Of a stretch of 64,000 bases of DNA, positions 33,811 through 43,263 are shown in pieces. Location: the NCBI GenBank assembly GCA_928212115.1, contig CAKMRJ010001112.1, positions 401,188,254 through 401,252,253 of the forward strand, read 5' to 3'. The translations under genes were made by a program, and so were the position numbers. The stretch is from Lactuca virosa (Eukaryota > Streptophyta > Magnoliopsida > Asterales > Asteraceae). The notes below the pieces were generated by a model that saw only the letters and a list, made by a program, of their open reading frames with translations, was not told the origin of the DNA and did not search any database. Numbering within the stretch: position 1 is the first letter of the stretch; the number at the start of each line of letters is the position of its first letter.

Positions 33811-36152
33811 TCATAATTCTCCAAAAATCATAATATAGTTCAATACAATATCGATGGAAGGCAAACGGGCAACAAGTTGCGCTGCTAGCCCTTTCTGGAT
33901 GACAAAACTAATCATTTTGAAAACAACATCTGTGGAACTAGGAGATATGATATTAGAATGCATGACTCGTTGGACTCTATTGATGAGCTCCATCGCCTCT
34001 GATGCGAGAAAACCAAATGTATCAAATGCAAAAGGAACAAACACATGTTGATTTTCTATACATGCATTCTCGTGCTTTGTCACTTTGCACGCAACGACTT
34101 TCAAAGTGGCATGCCCTGCTGTGAAACCCCCGCTCCTCAAACCGCCGAGAGGAGAGACCCCAGTAAGATCCACACACGCGTGCTTCCCTCCTACCCATCC
34201 AAAGACCAAAATGTCAGCCGGTCTAGGTGTGGATCTTCCATCCTGCGGGTCCGTCAAAAAGTTCACTGACGCTTCTTTCTTCGCAGAAATACCAGCACAC
34301 CGACAAGCATCAAAGAGAACATCCCTAACCACATCATGTATATACTTGAAACCAGAGAGCTCCCTACAATGAACCGCATGTTCCCCAAAGGTATCCAAAC
34401 ATGCCTTGTGGCAAACTGGGCATATCTCGTCAATTGGGAATAGAGGAATCATGAGGCGGTAACGAAGGATAGTTCGGTACTCCATAGGAGACATATGCTG
34501 GCCAAGGCCATCAATGTGGATAGTTAGCAGAAAATCCTGAGCATGAGGTGCCCGAAGATAATCAAAAACTGCTTTCTGTCTAAAAGTCATGTCGAAGTCG
34601 ACTTCCATATCTTTGACGATTTTGCTAAAAAGGGCACACGCCAATGCTTTTTGGGATTTAGGGGGGCGGTGTCCTTATTAGTGAAACCGCTACAGTCGAA
34701 TCCCGAAATCGTATCGCGAAGACGAGTCATAACACATAGGTAATCAAAGTCCATACCACATATGCCACTGTCACGTAAGATGTGGTATTGTAATGCCCAA
34801 GATTGGGTCCTCGAGGCTACAAATGCGTAGGAGGAAACCTCGTATGCCGAGTACAAACCCAAACCACTGAAACGAATAGGTAAGGAAGCCAGACGCCATT
34901 GGATGTCTCCAAAGAAGGGGCCTCCACATACCACCATATCCTCGATAGACATGTGCAATCCTTTGTCAAAGAACAAAGTTGTGTCTTCTATGTGCACCGA
35001 CTGACATGTCCTTAAACCAAAGAAAAGTTTTGCAATGCCCATACATGATCGAAGCAAAAGGAGCTCACTTTGCGGGTCACATAGTTGTGGAAGAAGACCC
35101 ATCAAATCAACAACATTGACCGCTCTCTTCATGGCCAACCCGCTAATAAACCTTGCGTCTCTGCTAACAGCCCCCCCCCCAAGGAGCTTCACCCCTAAAG
35201 AAGGTCTCCCTATATTCGTTGGGAATAAATCGGCACGAAGCTTCCTACCATCACAGGAGGGCCAAAAAATCTCCGTTTTCTTGATGTTTAACTCAAGACC
35301 CAAGCCTGGACCATTCAACCGAATAATGTTCAGCACTCTAGGCACCTCCTCTGAATCCCCAATGACAGTCCCATCATCCAGATACCAAGCATGGAGAAGG
35401 AGCATACAATTGTCTTTAATCTTGTGCAAAAGCGGGTGCAAAACGAGGGAAAAAAGAAGAGGGCCCAATGGGTCGCCTTACTGCACCCCAGTGACAGACC
35501 ATATATGTTGGTCTCCGATATAAAGTCTCGCTGCTTGCCCGTACAAGAAATTCACCCACAAAGAAATAGAAGGGCACATCCTCTTAACCTCGTAGAGCAA
35601 TGTTGATCTATCCACCAGGTTAAAGGCATTCGAGAAATCCACTGTCAGCATTACAAGAGACCCATCAGCATGGTGTTCACTCAACACCCTATTGGCACTG
35701 TGTAACACAACCTCAGCACCCCCGGACACACCAACCTCGAAATGAAAATCATTAAGGTACTTGACCATTTCTTTACCCACACCTTTCATGGCAACCTTGG
35801 AAACCAGACGTCTCCATATGGTGCCTATTGCAATTGGACGGATCCCGTTGTCAGGTTTAAGCAGAGGCGTGAGAGGAGCGGATGCAACAAACTCTGCCAA
35901 AATGGTCGTGCATCTTCCCGCTAACCATAAATTAACCACTGAAGTGATAGCACGTATGAGATCTGTGGCTATAGCAGACCCTTCTCCACAAAGGGCATCC
36001 AGTAAGTGTTGATCCCTCAAGCCATCTCTCCCGCAAGAAGTTCCTTTAGGGAAAGATTTGATGCAACCAAATACACAGTCAAAGTCTGCTACAAGGGGAG
36101 GTTCAGAAATTATGGGGCTCGGCATGGATGGGGGTGGCATGAAAGGGTGTTT
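33811..36152 (-). pseudogene. Non-LTR reverse transcriptase with zinc finger and restriction-like endonuclease, C-terminal part
   Basis: Minus strand, three linked frames. 36152-35478 has the RT fingers/palm (GTSCGRDGLRDQHLLDAL, PLTPLLKPDNGIRPIAIG, motif A LTVDFSNAFNLVDR). After an in-frame TAA (35480-35478) it continues with QGDPLGPLLFSLVLHPL's remainder and the catalytic WYLDDGTV (motif C). A frameshift near 34645 leads to the last frame: zinc finger CPVCHKACLDTFGEHAVHC, then RPADILVFGWVGGKHACVDL and TGVSP, which matches the RPD...D.T core of the restriction-like endonuclease of R2-type LINEs, and a conserved tail ending ARLPSI. Two lesions (nonsense, frameshift) and the Gypsy insertion make this copy dead. 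The family is common in composite genomes as far as I know. Its N-terminal part is at 41195-41640. Confidence 0.8.
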
Positions 36153-38461
36153 TGTAACAACCCGAAACTTCAATCCTGTGCACTTAGTCGATTCAATCAA
36201 TATTCAACTTGTTTTGTCGATTTTTGGTGCCATTCAAGGGTTCATTTAAGTGTTCTAAGCTTGCATTTGACCAAGGTTGAGTTTAGGAATGAGTCAGCAC
36301 GTCCCATAGTGAGAAAACTGGGCCATACACCCTCTTGGGAGGTGTGTACGGCCGCACACTTGAGTGTACGGTCGCACACATGAGTGTACGGCCGCACACC
36401 CATCCTCCAGCCGCACACCCATCCCTATTTATATAGAGTGACCCCTTCACTCATTCCTTTAATTTGGCCGCACTCTACTTTCTCTCTCTAAAAACTTCAT
36501 CTAAGAACACTCTCAAGGCCTAAAAAACGTGAGTTTTTCATCACCTAGCTTATCATACATGAAGGACCCATTGATCTAAGCCCTTAATCATCAAAGTTTC
36601 ATCATGTTCTTCATCATATGAAGGTGTACGGCCGCACACCTTCATAAGGTGGCCGTACACGCCTTAAAGACTCTCCAAAGTGAGAGTTTGGCCTCAATTT
36701 GCTAGTTGGACTTAGTATTGGCTTTGAAACACCTGAAAATCGACAATTTGAGCATGGATGAAGAGTGTACGACCGTACACCTCTATGTACGGCCGCACAC
36801 CTCTATGTACGGCCGCACACCTCTATGTATGGCCACACACCTCTATGTACGGCCGCACACTCCCTTGTACGACCGCACACGCCCTCTGTACGGCCGCACA
36901 CTCCTGTGTGCAACCGCACACACATGCTGACCGCACACCCATGGCCGCACACACTTTTAAGGTGGCCCTACACTCCCCTCATGCAACTCTACAAGGTCCA
37001 AACACTTAGTGCTAGTAGATCCAAGTCTCTAGAGTGGTTTTCCATCACTTATAGTGGTGAAATACCTTCATTTGACTCGTTTATGTGTCTTGGCGTGTTA
37101 ATTAGGATCGAATCGTGTTCAAGGCTTCACTTGAACACCCAGCTTTCCGTATCGATCCTTCAATCAAACCACTCGCTCAAGGTGAGTTCATACCCCTACA
37201 TTTTCCGTATTTTTAATGTTTTCAGGGGGGGAATACAAGCTAAACATAAATGTTTTCAAAACTCATGCAATTCTCATACTTTAACTCTTTTGTACTGTGT
37301 TGAGCATAAGGGACGTTTTCACTAAAATTGCATAGTTTTCTGGGTACGTTATTCACTACGTTTTACATGCAAACTATAATCGGTATAGTTTGGGATTTTT
37401 CTAAACAAACTTTCACTACTAAACATGTGCACTAAGACAACAAGAGTTTACAGTTTGCATCACTACTTTATCATGGTATTCATAACTGTAATTATCACTA
37501 CATACGGTATACATACGGATTTTCACTATGGTAGAACGCTACTACACTACACGTAAACTAGATTGTACGATACTGTGAGGCGCTATTTCAATATTGTACC
37601 CTTAGGTGTACAGGGATAAATCCTATCATAGTATAACCAGAGTCTCCTGGAGGGAGAGCATGAGATTTGTGAATAGATCTATTCGGGACTGACAATCCCA
37701 CACCCGAACTGCTAGCTACAGTTGGGCAGGCATGCCCATGGTGACAAATGTCATTTAACTCGACGCCTGAAGAATGTTGGAAAGGTCTCTAGTCATATCA
37801 AGCATGGTTATACGACTCACATTATGTATAAATCACCTTTAGTTTACAGCCTGTCACTCTTCAGCAGTTTTATTTATACTAAATAGAACTAACACACACT
37901 ACGCATAATGGCTGAAGCCAGGGTTTTCAAACAAAAATCAATCATGCAAGGATTTCATATACAATATACTTATACTTCATGATTAGCCTTAGCTAGTCAC
38001 ATGAAGTAGTACTTTCACATATCACTACAGTTTTCAGTAACGAACATCCATGGTTTATACGGAACTGATAACGCTACTTTCTCACTAAAGAAAATATCGG
38101 ATTTTTCTTGAAATGATACAAACACTGTTGCAAGCTCACCAATAAGTTTTCATTACAAACTACTGCTTATGAACTCATCAGCTTTATGCTGATATTTTCA
38201 AACTGCTTGTATTCTCAGGAAACCAGTAGACAGGTACCTGCTGGATTTTTGAGAAGCTGGAGCAATAAGAGTCTTATGTTTATATTTTTCATATACTCTC
38301 TGATGTAATGCAAACAAGTTTTCAAACTGATGTAAACATTTTCATATGTGTATACACTGTGATGGTTGTGTTGCTATGGTTGCTATTATACATTGGTTGT
38401 GATGCTATACATGACGTCCTCCGCCCTGGAACATTTCCGCCATCGGTTTCGGGGTGTGACA
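36153..38461 (+). repeat. 5' LTR of the Tekay-like element
   Basis: Starts TGTAACAACCCGAAAC and ends GGGGTGTGACA, 2309 bp. A TATA-like tatttatatag lies at about 36425-36435. It holds the GTGTACGGCCGCACAC repeats. Confidence 0.85.
36347..36955 (+). repeat. Palindromic minisatellite GTGTACGGCCGCACAC in the LTR
   Basis: A ~20-22-bp unit, nearly palindromic around CGGCCG, is clustered at 36347-36410, occurs singly near 36626-36660, and is tandem at 36766-36955 (about nine copies with changes). The unit supplies most of the open frames on this strand, which I regard as repeat-encoded and not genes. Confidence 0.9.
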
Positions 38462-38464
38462 GAT

Positions 38465-38477
38465 TGGTATCAGAGCC
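38465..38477 (+). promoter_or_regulatory. Primer-binding site
   Basis: TGGTATCAGAGCC three bases after the LTR end. Complement of initiator-Met tRNA. Confidence 0.93.
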
Positions 38478-39034
38478 CTTATTTATAGCGAACTAGTATA
38501 CCGAACCTTACGTGGTATACAACTATAAACACTAAGGGGCCTAAGTGCTCTACACTAAAAGTATACTTTCAAAGATATAAGTATTTTTATAAAAAGTATA
38601 TGAGCATGCATACGTAACAGAATTCGCGTCACTAGTAGAACAGAACAAAAGTATTTGGATGTTGGAACGCTGCGGTTAAACCTGGGCAGTTATGTAATCA
38701 TGTTTAGGGTGAATATAGCCTGATCAACTATATTCAGTCGAGACATGACCAACATGTGCTTGGGAATGACTGTGGTGTTACAGCAGGCCTAAAACTTACC
38801 AAAATCATCCCACATAAAATACTATAGGAGTATTTTAGCTAGAGCCAAACTCAGTATACAGAATCACTCTAAGTATTGCTACCTCTTCTTCCTTAAAGCG
38901 ATGACTTGCTTGCATTAGTAACCTTTTTGTGGTTATTGCTTGGTAAAACTCTTTTATTATCGGGATGGATATATCTTGTTTCATATATCTTGAGGACTTA
39001 CCATCCTCTTCTTCCTGATTGTTTCTAGAAAAAG

Positions 39035-41212
39035 ATGCCTCCCCGAACAAGAACCATCAGAAGGAACGACAACACTCCGCCACCACCACCACCCCCTCAG
39101 TTCGACCTCGTCATGTTTCAGGCAGCAGTTACAGCCGCCGTGACTGCAGCAATGACACAAGTGAATGCTGGTGGGGCTGGAGGTGGAACCGACCCACAGA
39201 GACAAGATGGAAGTCAGGGACATCAAAAGGAGTGTTCCTACAAGGACTTCATGACTGCAAAACCCAAGTCTTTCGACGGAAATGGAGGTGTCATCGCTCT
39301 GACTCGATGGTTCGAGAAGATCGAATCCATCTTCGAAATTTGCGCCTGTTCCGAAGCAAACAAGGTGAAGTTCGCCGCCTGCACCTTCACCGACAGAGCC
39401 TTGACCTGGTGGAATGGTCGAGTCAAAACCCTAACCCTGCCAGTGGCTAATGTCATGGGTTGGGAAAGACTGAAGGAACTCATGCTTGCGGAATACTGCC
39501 CGAGGGGCGAAGTGCAAAAGTTGGAGCATGAACTCTGGAACTTAAAGATGAAGGGTTTCGACATCGCTGCCTACACCGCGAGATTATGTGATCTGGCTCT
39601 CCTCTGTCCGGGAATGGTCACCTCGAAAAGCAAGAAAATCGAGAGGTACATTTGGGGATTGACGCAACCAACCAAGGGGAATGTCTTGGCTGCTAGACCA
39701 GCTACATTTGAAAGCGCCAAGGATCTGGCACAGACTCTGATCGATCATGGAATCGATCTGGATGAGGTGGCAGCTGTCTCCGGGCCACAAAAGGAGAGTG
39801 GTGAGAAGAAGAAGAAATCATGGAACAAATGCAAGGGTCAGTCTTCGCAGGAGCCCTCCAAGAAACAACAAACAGTAGCGGTTCATGCTGTTACTGCTCC
39901 TGCTGCTGCTCCAGCTACTGTCCCAACCACCCAATCTCCTACCGGTGGATATGCTGGAAAACTACCCTTGTGCAACAAGTGTAACTTCCATCATCACGGA
40001 CCCTGCCGTGAGTTGAGTTGCAATAGCTGTGGAAAGAAGGGACACACAGCTCGATACTGCAAGGTGCCAACCCAACCAACCAACCAGGCTGCGGGAGCAG
40101 GTGCTGGTCAAGCTTGTTATGGATGTGGAGATGTTGGGCACTTCAGGAGAAACTGCCCCAAGGCAACAACTGGTGGCAATACAGGAAGAGTTTTGGCGAT
40201 GGGCCAGGAGGAAGCAGTCGCTGATCCTACCGTTGTTACGGGTACGTTCCTCCTTGACAACTCTCATGCATACATTCTTTTCGATTCTGGTGCGGAGAGG
40301 AGTTTTGTTAGTCATGCATTCAAGCATCTAATCAAACGTAAATCCCAACCTTTAACTGAAACGTTCACCATCGAAATGGCTAACGGAGAGAAAGAGAGCG
40401 CGAACGACATATTCATAGGCTGTACTCTTACCTTAGGCAATCATTCCTTTCCTATCGATCTTATGCCTGTATCTATTAAGAGTTTCGATGTCATTATCAG
40501 TATGGATTGGTTGAGCCCCAATCATGCTGATATCCTTTGTTTCGAAAAAGCTATTCGCCTCAACCTTCCCTCTGGCGAAGCCCTCATGGTTTATGGTGAC
40601 AAACTCAGTTCGAACCTTCGTATCATCTCGTGCATCAAAGCTCAGAAGTACCTGCGGAAGGAATGCCATGCGTTTCTGGCTCATGTTGTTGATGAGACAC
40701 AAAAGGGTAAAGACCTCGGGAGCATCCCCGAAGTCTGCAACTTTCCTGATGTCTTCCCCGAAGACCTCCCAGGAATTCCTCCTGAGCGTCAAGTCGAGTT
40801 TCGTATCGACTTGATCCCTGGAGCTACTCCTGTAGCTAAGTCTCCTTACCGTTTAGCACCAGCGGAGATGCAAGAGTTATCCAGCCAGCTCAATGAGCTG
40901 ATCAGCAAGGGATTTATAAGGCCGAGTTCCTCACCTTGGGGAGCTCCGATCTTATTCGTGAAAAAGAAAGATGGATCCTTTCGGATGTGCATTGACTACC
41001 GAGAACTGAACAAGCTGACCATCAAGAACCGATATCCTTTACCTAGAATCGATGATTTCTTCGACCAACTTCAGGGAGCCAGTTATTTCTCAAAGATAGA
41101 TCTAAGATCAGGGTACCATCAGTTGCGAGTTCACGAGAATGATGTGCCAAAGACAGCATTTCGAACTCGCTATGGACACTACGAATTTGTTGTAAGGATT
41201 TTTTATTCCTAG
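39035..41212 (+). CDS. Gag-protease-reverse transcriptase polyprotein, Gypsy, C-terminally truncated
   Basis: 725 codons without a stop. The gag domain spans about residues 60-240 (KSFDGNGGVIALTRWFEKIE, ALTWWNGRVK, RLKELMLAEYCPRGE). A CX2C...-type knuckle (CNKC/CRELSCNSCGKKGHTARYC) and a second knuckle CYGCGDVGHFRRNC lie at about 310-375. The protease active site is DSGAERSFVSHAF (about 415). RT begins near 565 (GFIRPSSSPWGAPILFVKKK, DGSFRMCIDYRELNKLTIKN, FSKIDLRSGYHQLRV). The frame runs out of Gypsy sequence at YGHYEFVV, before the YVDD site, and ends a few codons later in the neighbouring retroelement (RIFYS). Motifs fit the Tekay/Del chromovirus lineage. The frame is unusually well preserved for a truncated copy. 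It cannot replicate on its own. Confidence 0.9.
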   Translation: MPPRTRTIRRNDNTPPPPPPPQFDLVMFQAAVTAAVTAAMTQVNAGGAGGGTDPQRQDGSQGHQKECSYKDFMTAKPKSFDGNGGVIALTRWFEKIESIFEICACSEANKVKFAACTFTDRALTWWNGRVKTLTLPVANVMGWERLKELMLAEYCPRGEVQKLEHELWNLKMKGFDIAAYTARLCDLALLCPGMVTSKSKKIERYIWGLTQPTKGNVLAARPATFESAKDLAQTLIDHGIDLDEVAAVSGPQKESGEKKKKSWNKCKGQSSQEPSKKQQTVAVHAVTAPAAAPATVPTTQSPTGGYAGKLPLCNKCNFHHHGPCRELSCNSCGKKGHTARYCKVPTQPTNQAAGAGAGQACYGCGDVGHFRRNCPKATTGGNTGRVLAMGQEEAVADPTVVTGTFLLDNSHAYILFDSGAERSFVSHAFKHLIKRKSQPLTETFTIEMANGEKESANDIFIGCTLTLGNHSFPIDLMPVSIKSFDVIISMDWLSPNHADILCFEKAIRLNLPSGEALMVYGDKLSSNLRIISCIKAQKYLRKECHAFLAHVVDETQKGKDLGSIPEVCNFPDVFPEDLPGIPPERQVEFRIDLIPGATPVAKSPYRLAPAEMQELSSQLNELISKGFIRPSSSPWGAPILFVKKKDGSFRMCIDYRELNKLTIKNRYPLPRIDDFFDQLQGASYFSKIDLRSGYHQLRVHENDVPKTAFRTRYGHYEFVVRIFYS

Positions 41213-41640
41213 GCCTACATTCTTGTCTATTTTTGGGTCTAAACACCTGCAGTGTGCAGCGAGGAAGAAGTAACAAACAAATCCATGCATCAACCAAGCC
41301 AGGCTGGGCAATCACCTTGTAAAGAGCAGTTTTCAAAGTCTAAGAGAAAGCAAGGTGGCAACTATGGGGAATACTCTTGACAGTAGTGATGGGCGCTTTA
41401 AAAACACGATCAAGGAGACCAACATCAAAAACCAATCCTCCACGAGCGTTTGTCACCGACTCTTTAGTAGACGGCTTTAAAATACTGACAATGTACCGAC
41501 TCGAGACGTCAGTCCCTATAACAAACCTCGCACGGCCATCCGGGTGATGACAATAACGGCTAAGAGCATGCAAAGCCATTTTTTGTTGCACTCCATTAAG
41601 CATAATATAGTTTTAAGAAATTGCTAGACCCGGACTCCGC
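41195..41640 (-). pseudogene. Non-LTR reverse transcriptase gene, N-terminal part (split from 33811-36152)
   Basis: Minus strand. The frame at 41603-41340 (SRYCHHPDGRARFVIGTDVS, KPSTKESVTNARGG, TTVKSIPHSC) continues in a second frame to about 41195 (KTALYKVIAQPGLVDAWICL, CTLQVFRPKNRQECRPRNKK). This is the region upstream of the RT core in the same family. On this strand it precedes the piece at 36152 with the Gypsy element in between. A segment between the two pieces appears deleted. The upstream end stops at a new LTR (41644). Confidence 0.65.
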
Positions 41641-41643
41641 AAT

Positions 41644-41974
41644 ATGTAACAACCACGTTTGGGGTTTATAAGTTTAACCCTTTTGAAAGATCTATATGCT
41701 CAATAATCATTATAAAATGTTATTTGTTAATAATATATGATCCTAAATGGTCATACTAACAACAACTTGATGCAAATTTATTATTTATAAAAAATAACTC
41801 TTATAATTAATTGGAAATCATTTATTTTATGAAAATAATTATTTTCAATGTCAAGTATCATAATATAATAATATATCATAATGTATGATTTATTAAGTCA
41901 TGTACATGTCTTTGGACTAAAAGACTTTTGTCTTTAGTTAAAAAGATAATGTTTTATATCTTATAAAAGAGTTC

Positions 41975-42024
<50 letters not shown>

Positions 42025-42747
42025 TAATCTTATCTTTTTCTTTGTTAAAACTGTGAGCTATCATGGAGATGCTAGTCATGGGCTTTTGATTATTATATTC
42101 AAGGGGACATGCTCTAAGAAGGCATGGGTTTAAAGCATGAGTAAGATATATGTTTGTAGAGGCATGGTGGTCTTAAAGGATTAAGATCTAATGGATAAAA
42201 GCTTAAAGTAAGGAAGATAGAATCTAGTTTTTTCTTCCTTTCCCACTTGATCAAATCCATGAATAAGCTCTCCATCTCCCTCTTTCTCTCTAGTTTTCTT
42301 AAGGAGTCAAGACATAGACGATAAAGGTGATACTTGGATTCTCTCTTTAAGTCATTACTTGGGTTTTTGACTTGAAGCTTAAGAGATTCTTATCATTACA
42401 AAAGTTAAAGGCTAACATCTTATCAAGTTGACAAATTGTTGGTGTTTATACTAAGGTGGAGTTCTACTCTACATTCTTCATCAACTTCTAACCTCCCAAG
42501 AGGAATCAAAGACTTCAAAGGTTGTATTATTTTTTTCCCTCCGGTTGTTTTAATCTTTCTATGTTTGCAAAATGATCTTTAGTAGGTTAAAATTGTTTTA
42601 AGTTTATTCAACATTTTAAAGGTTCCGTTTCCGTTTCTAATGTTTTTAGAAATCGATTTTTGAATAAAACCCAACACCTATAAGTAGATTTATTCTAAAG
42701 GAAAAAAATTAAATAATTATAATTATATAAAAGCATACTAAAAAAAT
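41644..42747 (+). mobile_element. Gypsy-type LTR fragment
   Basis: Starts TGTAACAACCACG, a typical Gypsy LTR start. It includes an (AT)n run (41979-42012, then tatatatatatt) and a pyrimidine-rich leader (42240-42300). Its 3' end is missing where another LTR begins at 42748. Confidence 0.45.
41979..42012. repeat. (AT)n microsatellite
   Basis: About 17 AT units. Confidence 0.9.
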
Positions 42748-42881
42748 TATAACACTCAATTCCAGGTAAGCATCACTTATGAATTATCAATTAAAGTTTT
42801 AGAGGATAAAGACTTGGCCACGACGCGGCCATGTGTGTGTCACAACGTGGCAATGGCCAGGGAAGAACGCGTATCCTGTTG

Positions 42882-42900
42882 GGTGTCACGACGTGACACC
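42882..42900. promoter_or_regulatory. Perfect 19-bp palindrome with ACGT core in LTR U3
   Basis: GGTGTCACGACGTGACACC, nine-base arms around one A. A looser partner, GGTCAC...GTGACC, is at 47669-47686. It could be a bZIP-type site or a hairpin. Confidence 0.6.
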
Positions 42901-43263
42901 ATGATGGTCATGATGTGACAACCCTCGTGCACAAAACCCTAATTTTAGGGTTTGTGCCCCTATTTAAGGGAAGTGAGGGCTAGGGTTTTCACATCCTCTG
43001 CCCTCCATCACCTCCCTTCACCCTCAAGAAAACCCTAATCCTCCATTGTTGATTGTGAGCTCCATTTTGGTGATTTTAAGCCTTAAAGAAGAAGAGAAGG
43101 AGTTTTAGTGCATCATCTCAGCTAGCAAGCTACTTCCCCATCATCTTGTGTTGCGTTCGGACCATTATAAGTCCTTAAGTTCCTGCCTTTTTAGCTCAAG
43201 CATGTTAGATCTTGAGTTTTGTCCACTTTTCTCAATGTTTGAGGAAGTTTGAATGTTGGAAAC

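Larger units (their letters stand above)
36153..41194 (+). mobile_element. Ty3/Gypsy (Tekay-like chromovirus) element, 3' truncated
   Basis: 5' LTR, primer-binding site and an open gag-protease-RT frame, inserted into the minus-strand non-LTR RT gene. It stops in the middle of the reverse transcriptase at YGHYEFVV. RNase H, integrase and the 3' LTR are absent. The right junction passes directly into the N-terminal coding part of the host retroelement through shared bases (gttgtaagg), so a deletion removed the element's 3' half plus some host sequence. Confidence 0.88.

Noticed and set aside
33854..36383. Plus-strand frames opposite the reverse transcriptase
   Set aside because: Antisense shadows; the minus strand has clear RT, zinc finger and endonuclease motifs.
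36706..37325. Long + strand frames rich in Pro, His and Leu
   Set aside because: Encoded by the GTGTACGGCCGCACAC minisatellite in the LTR; no start context or family.
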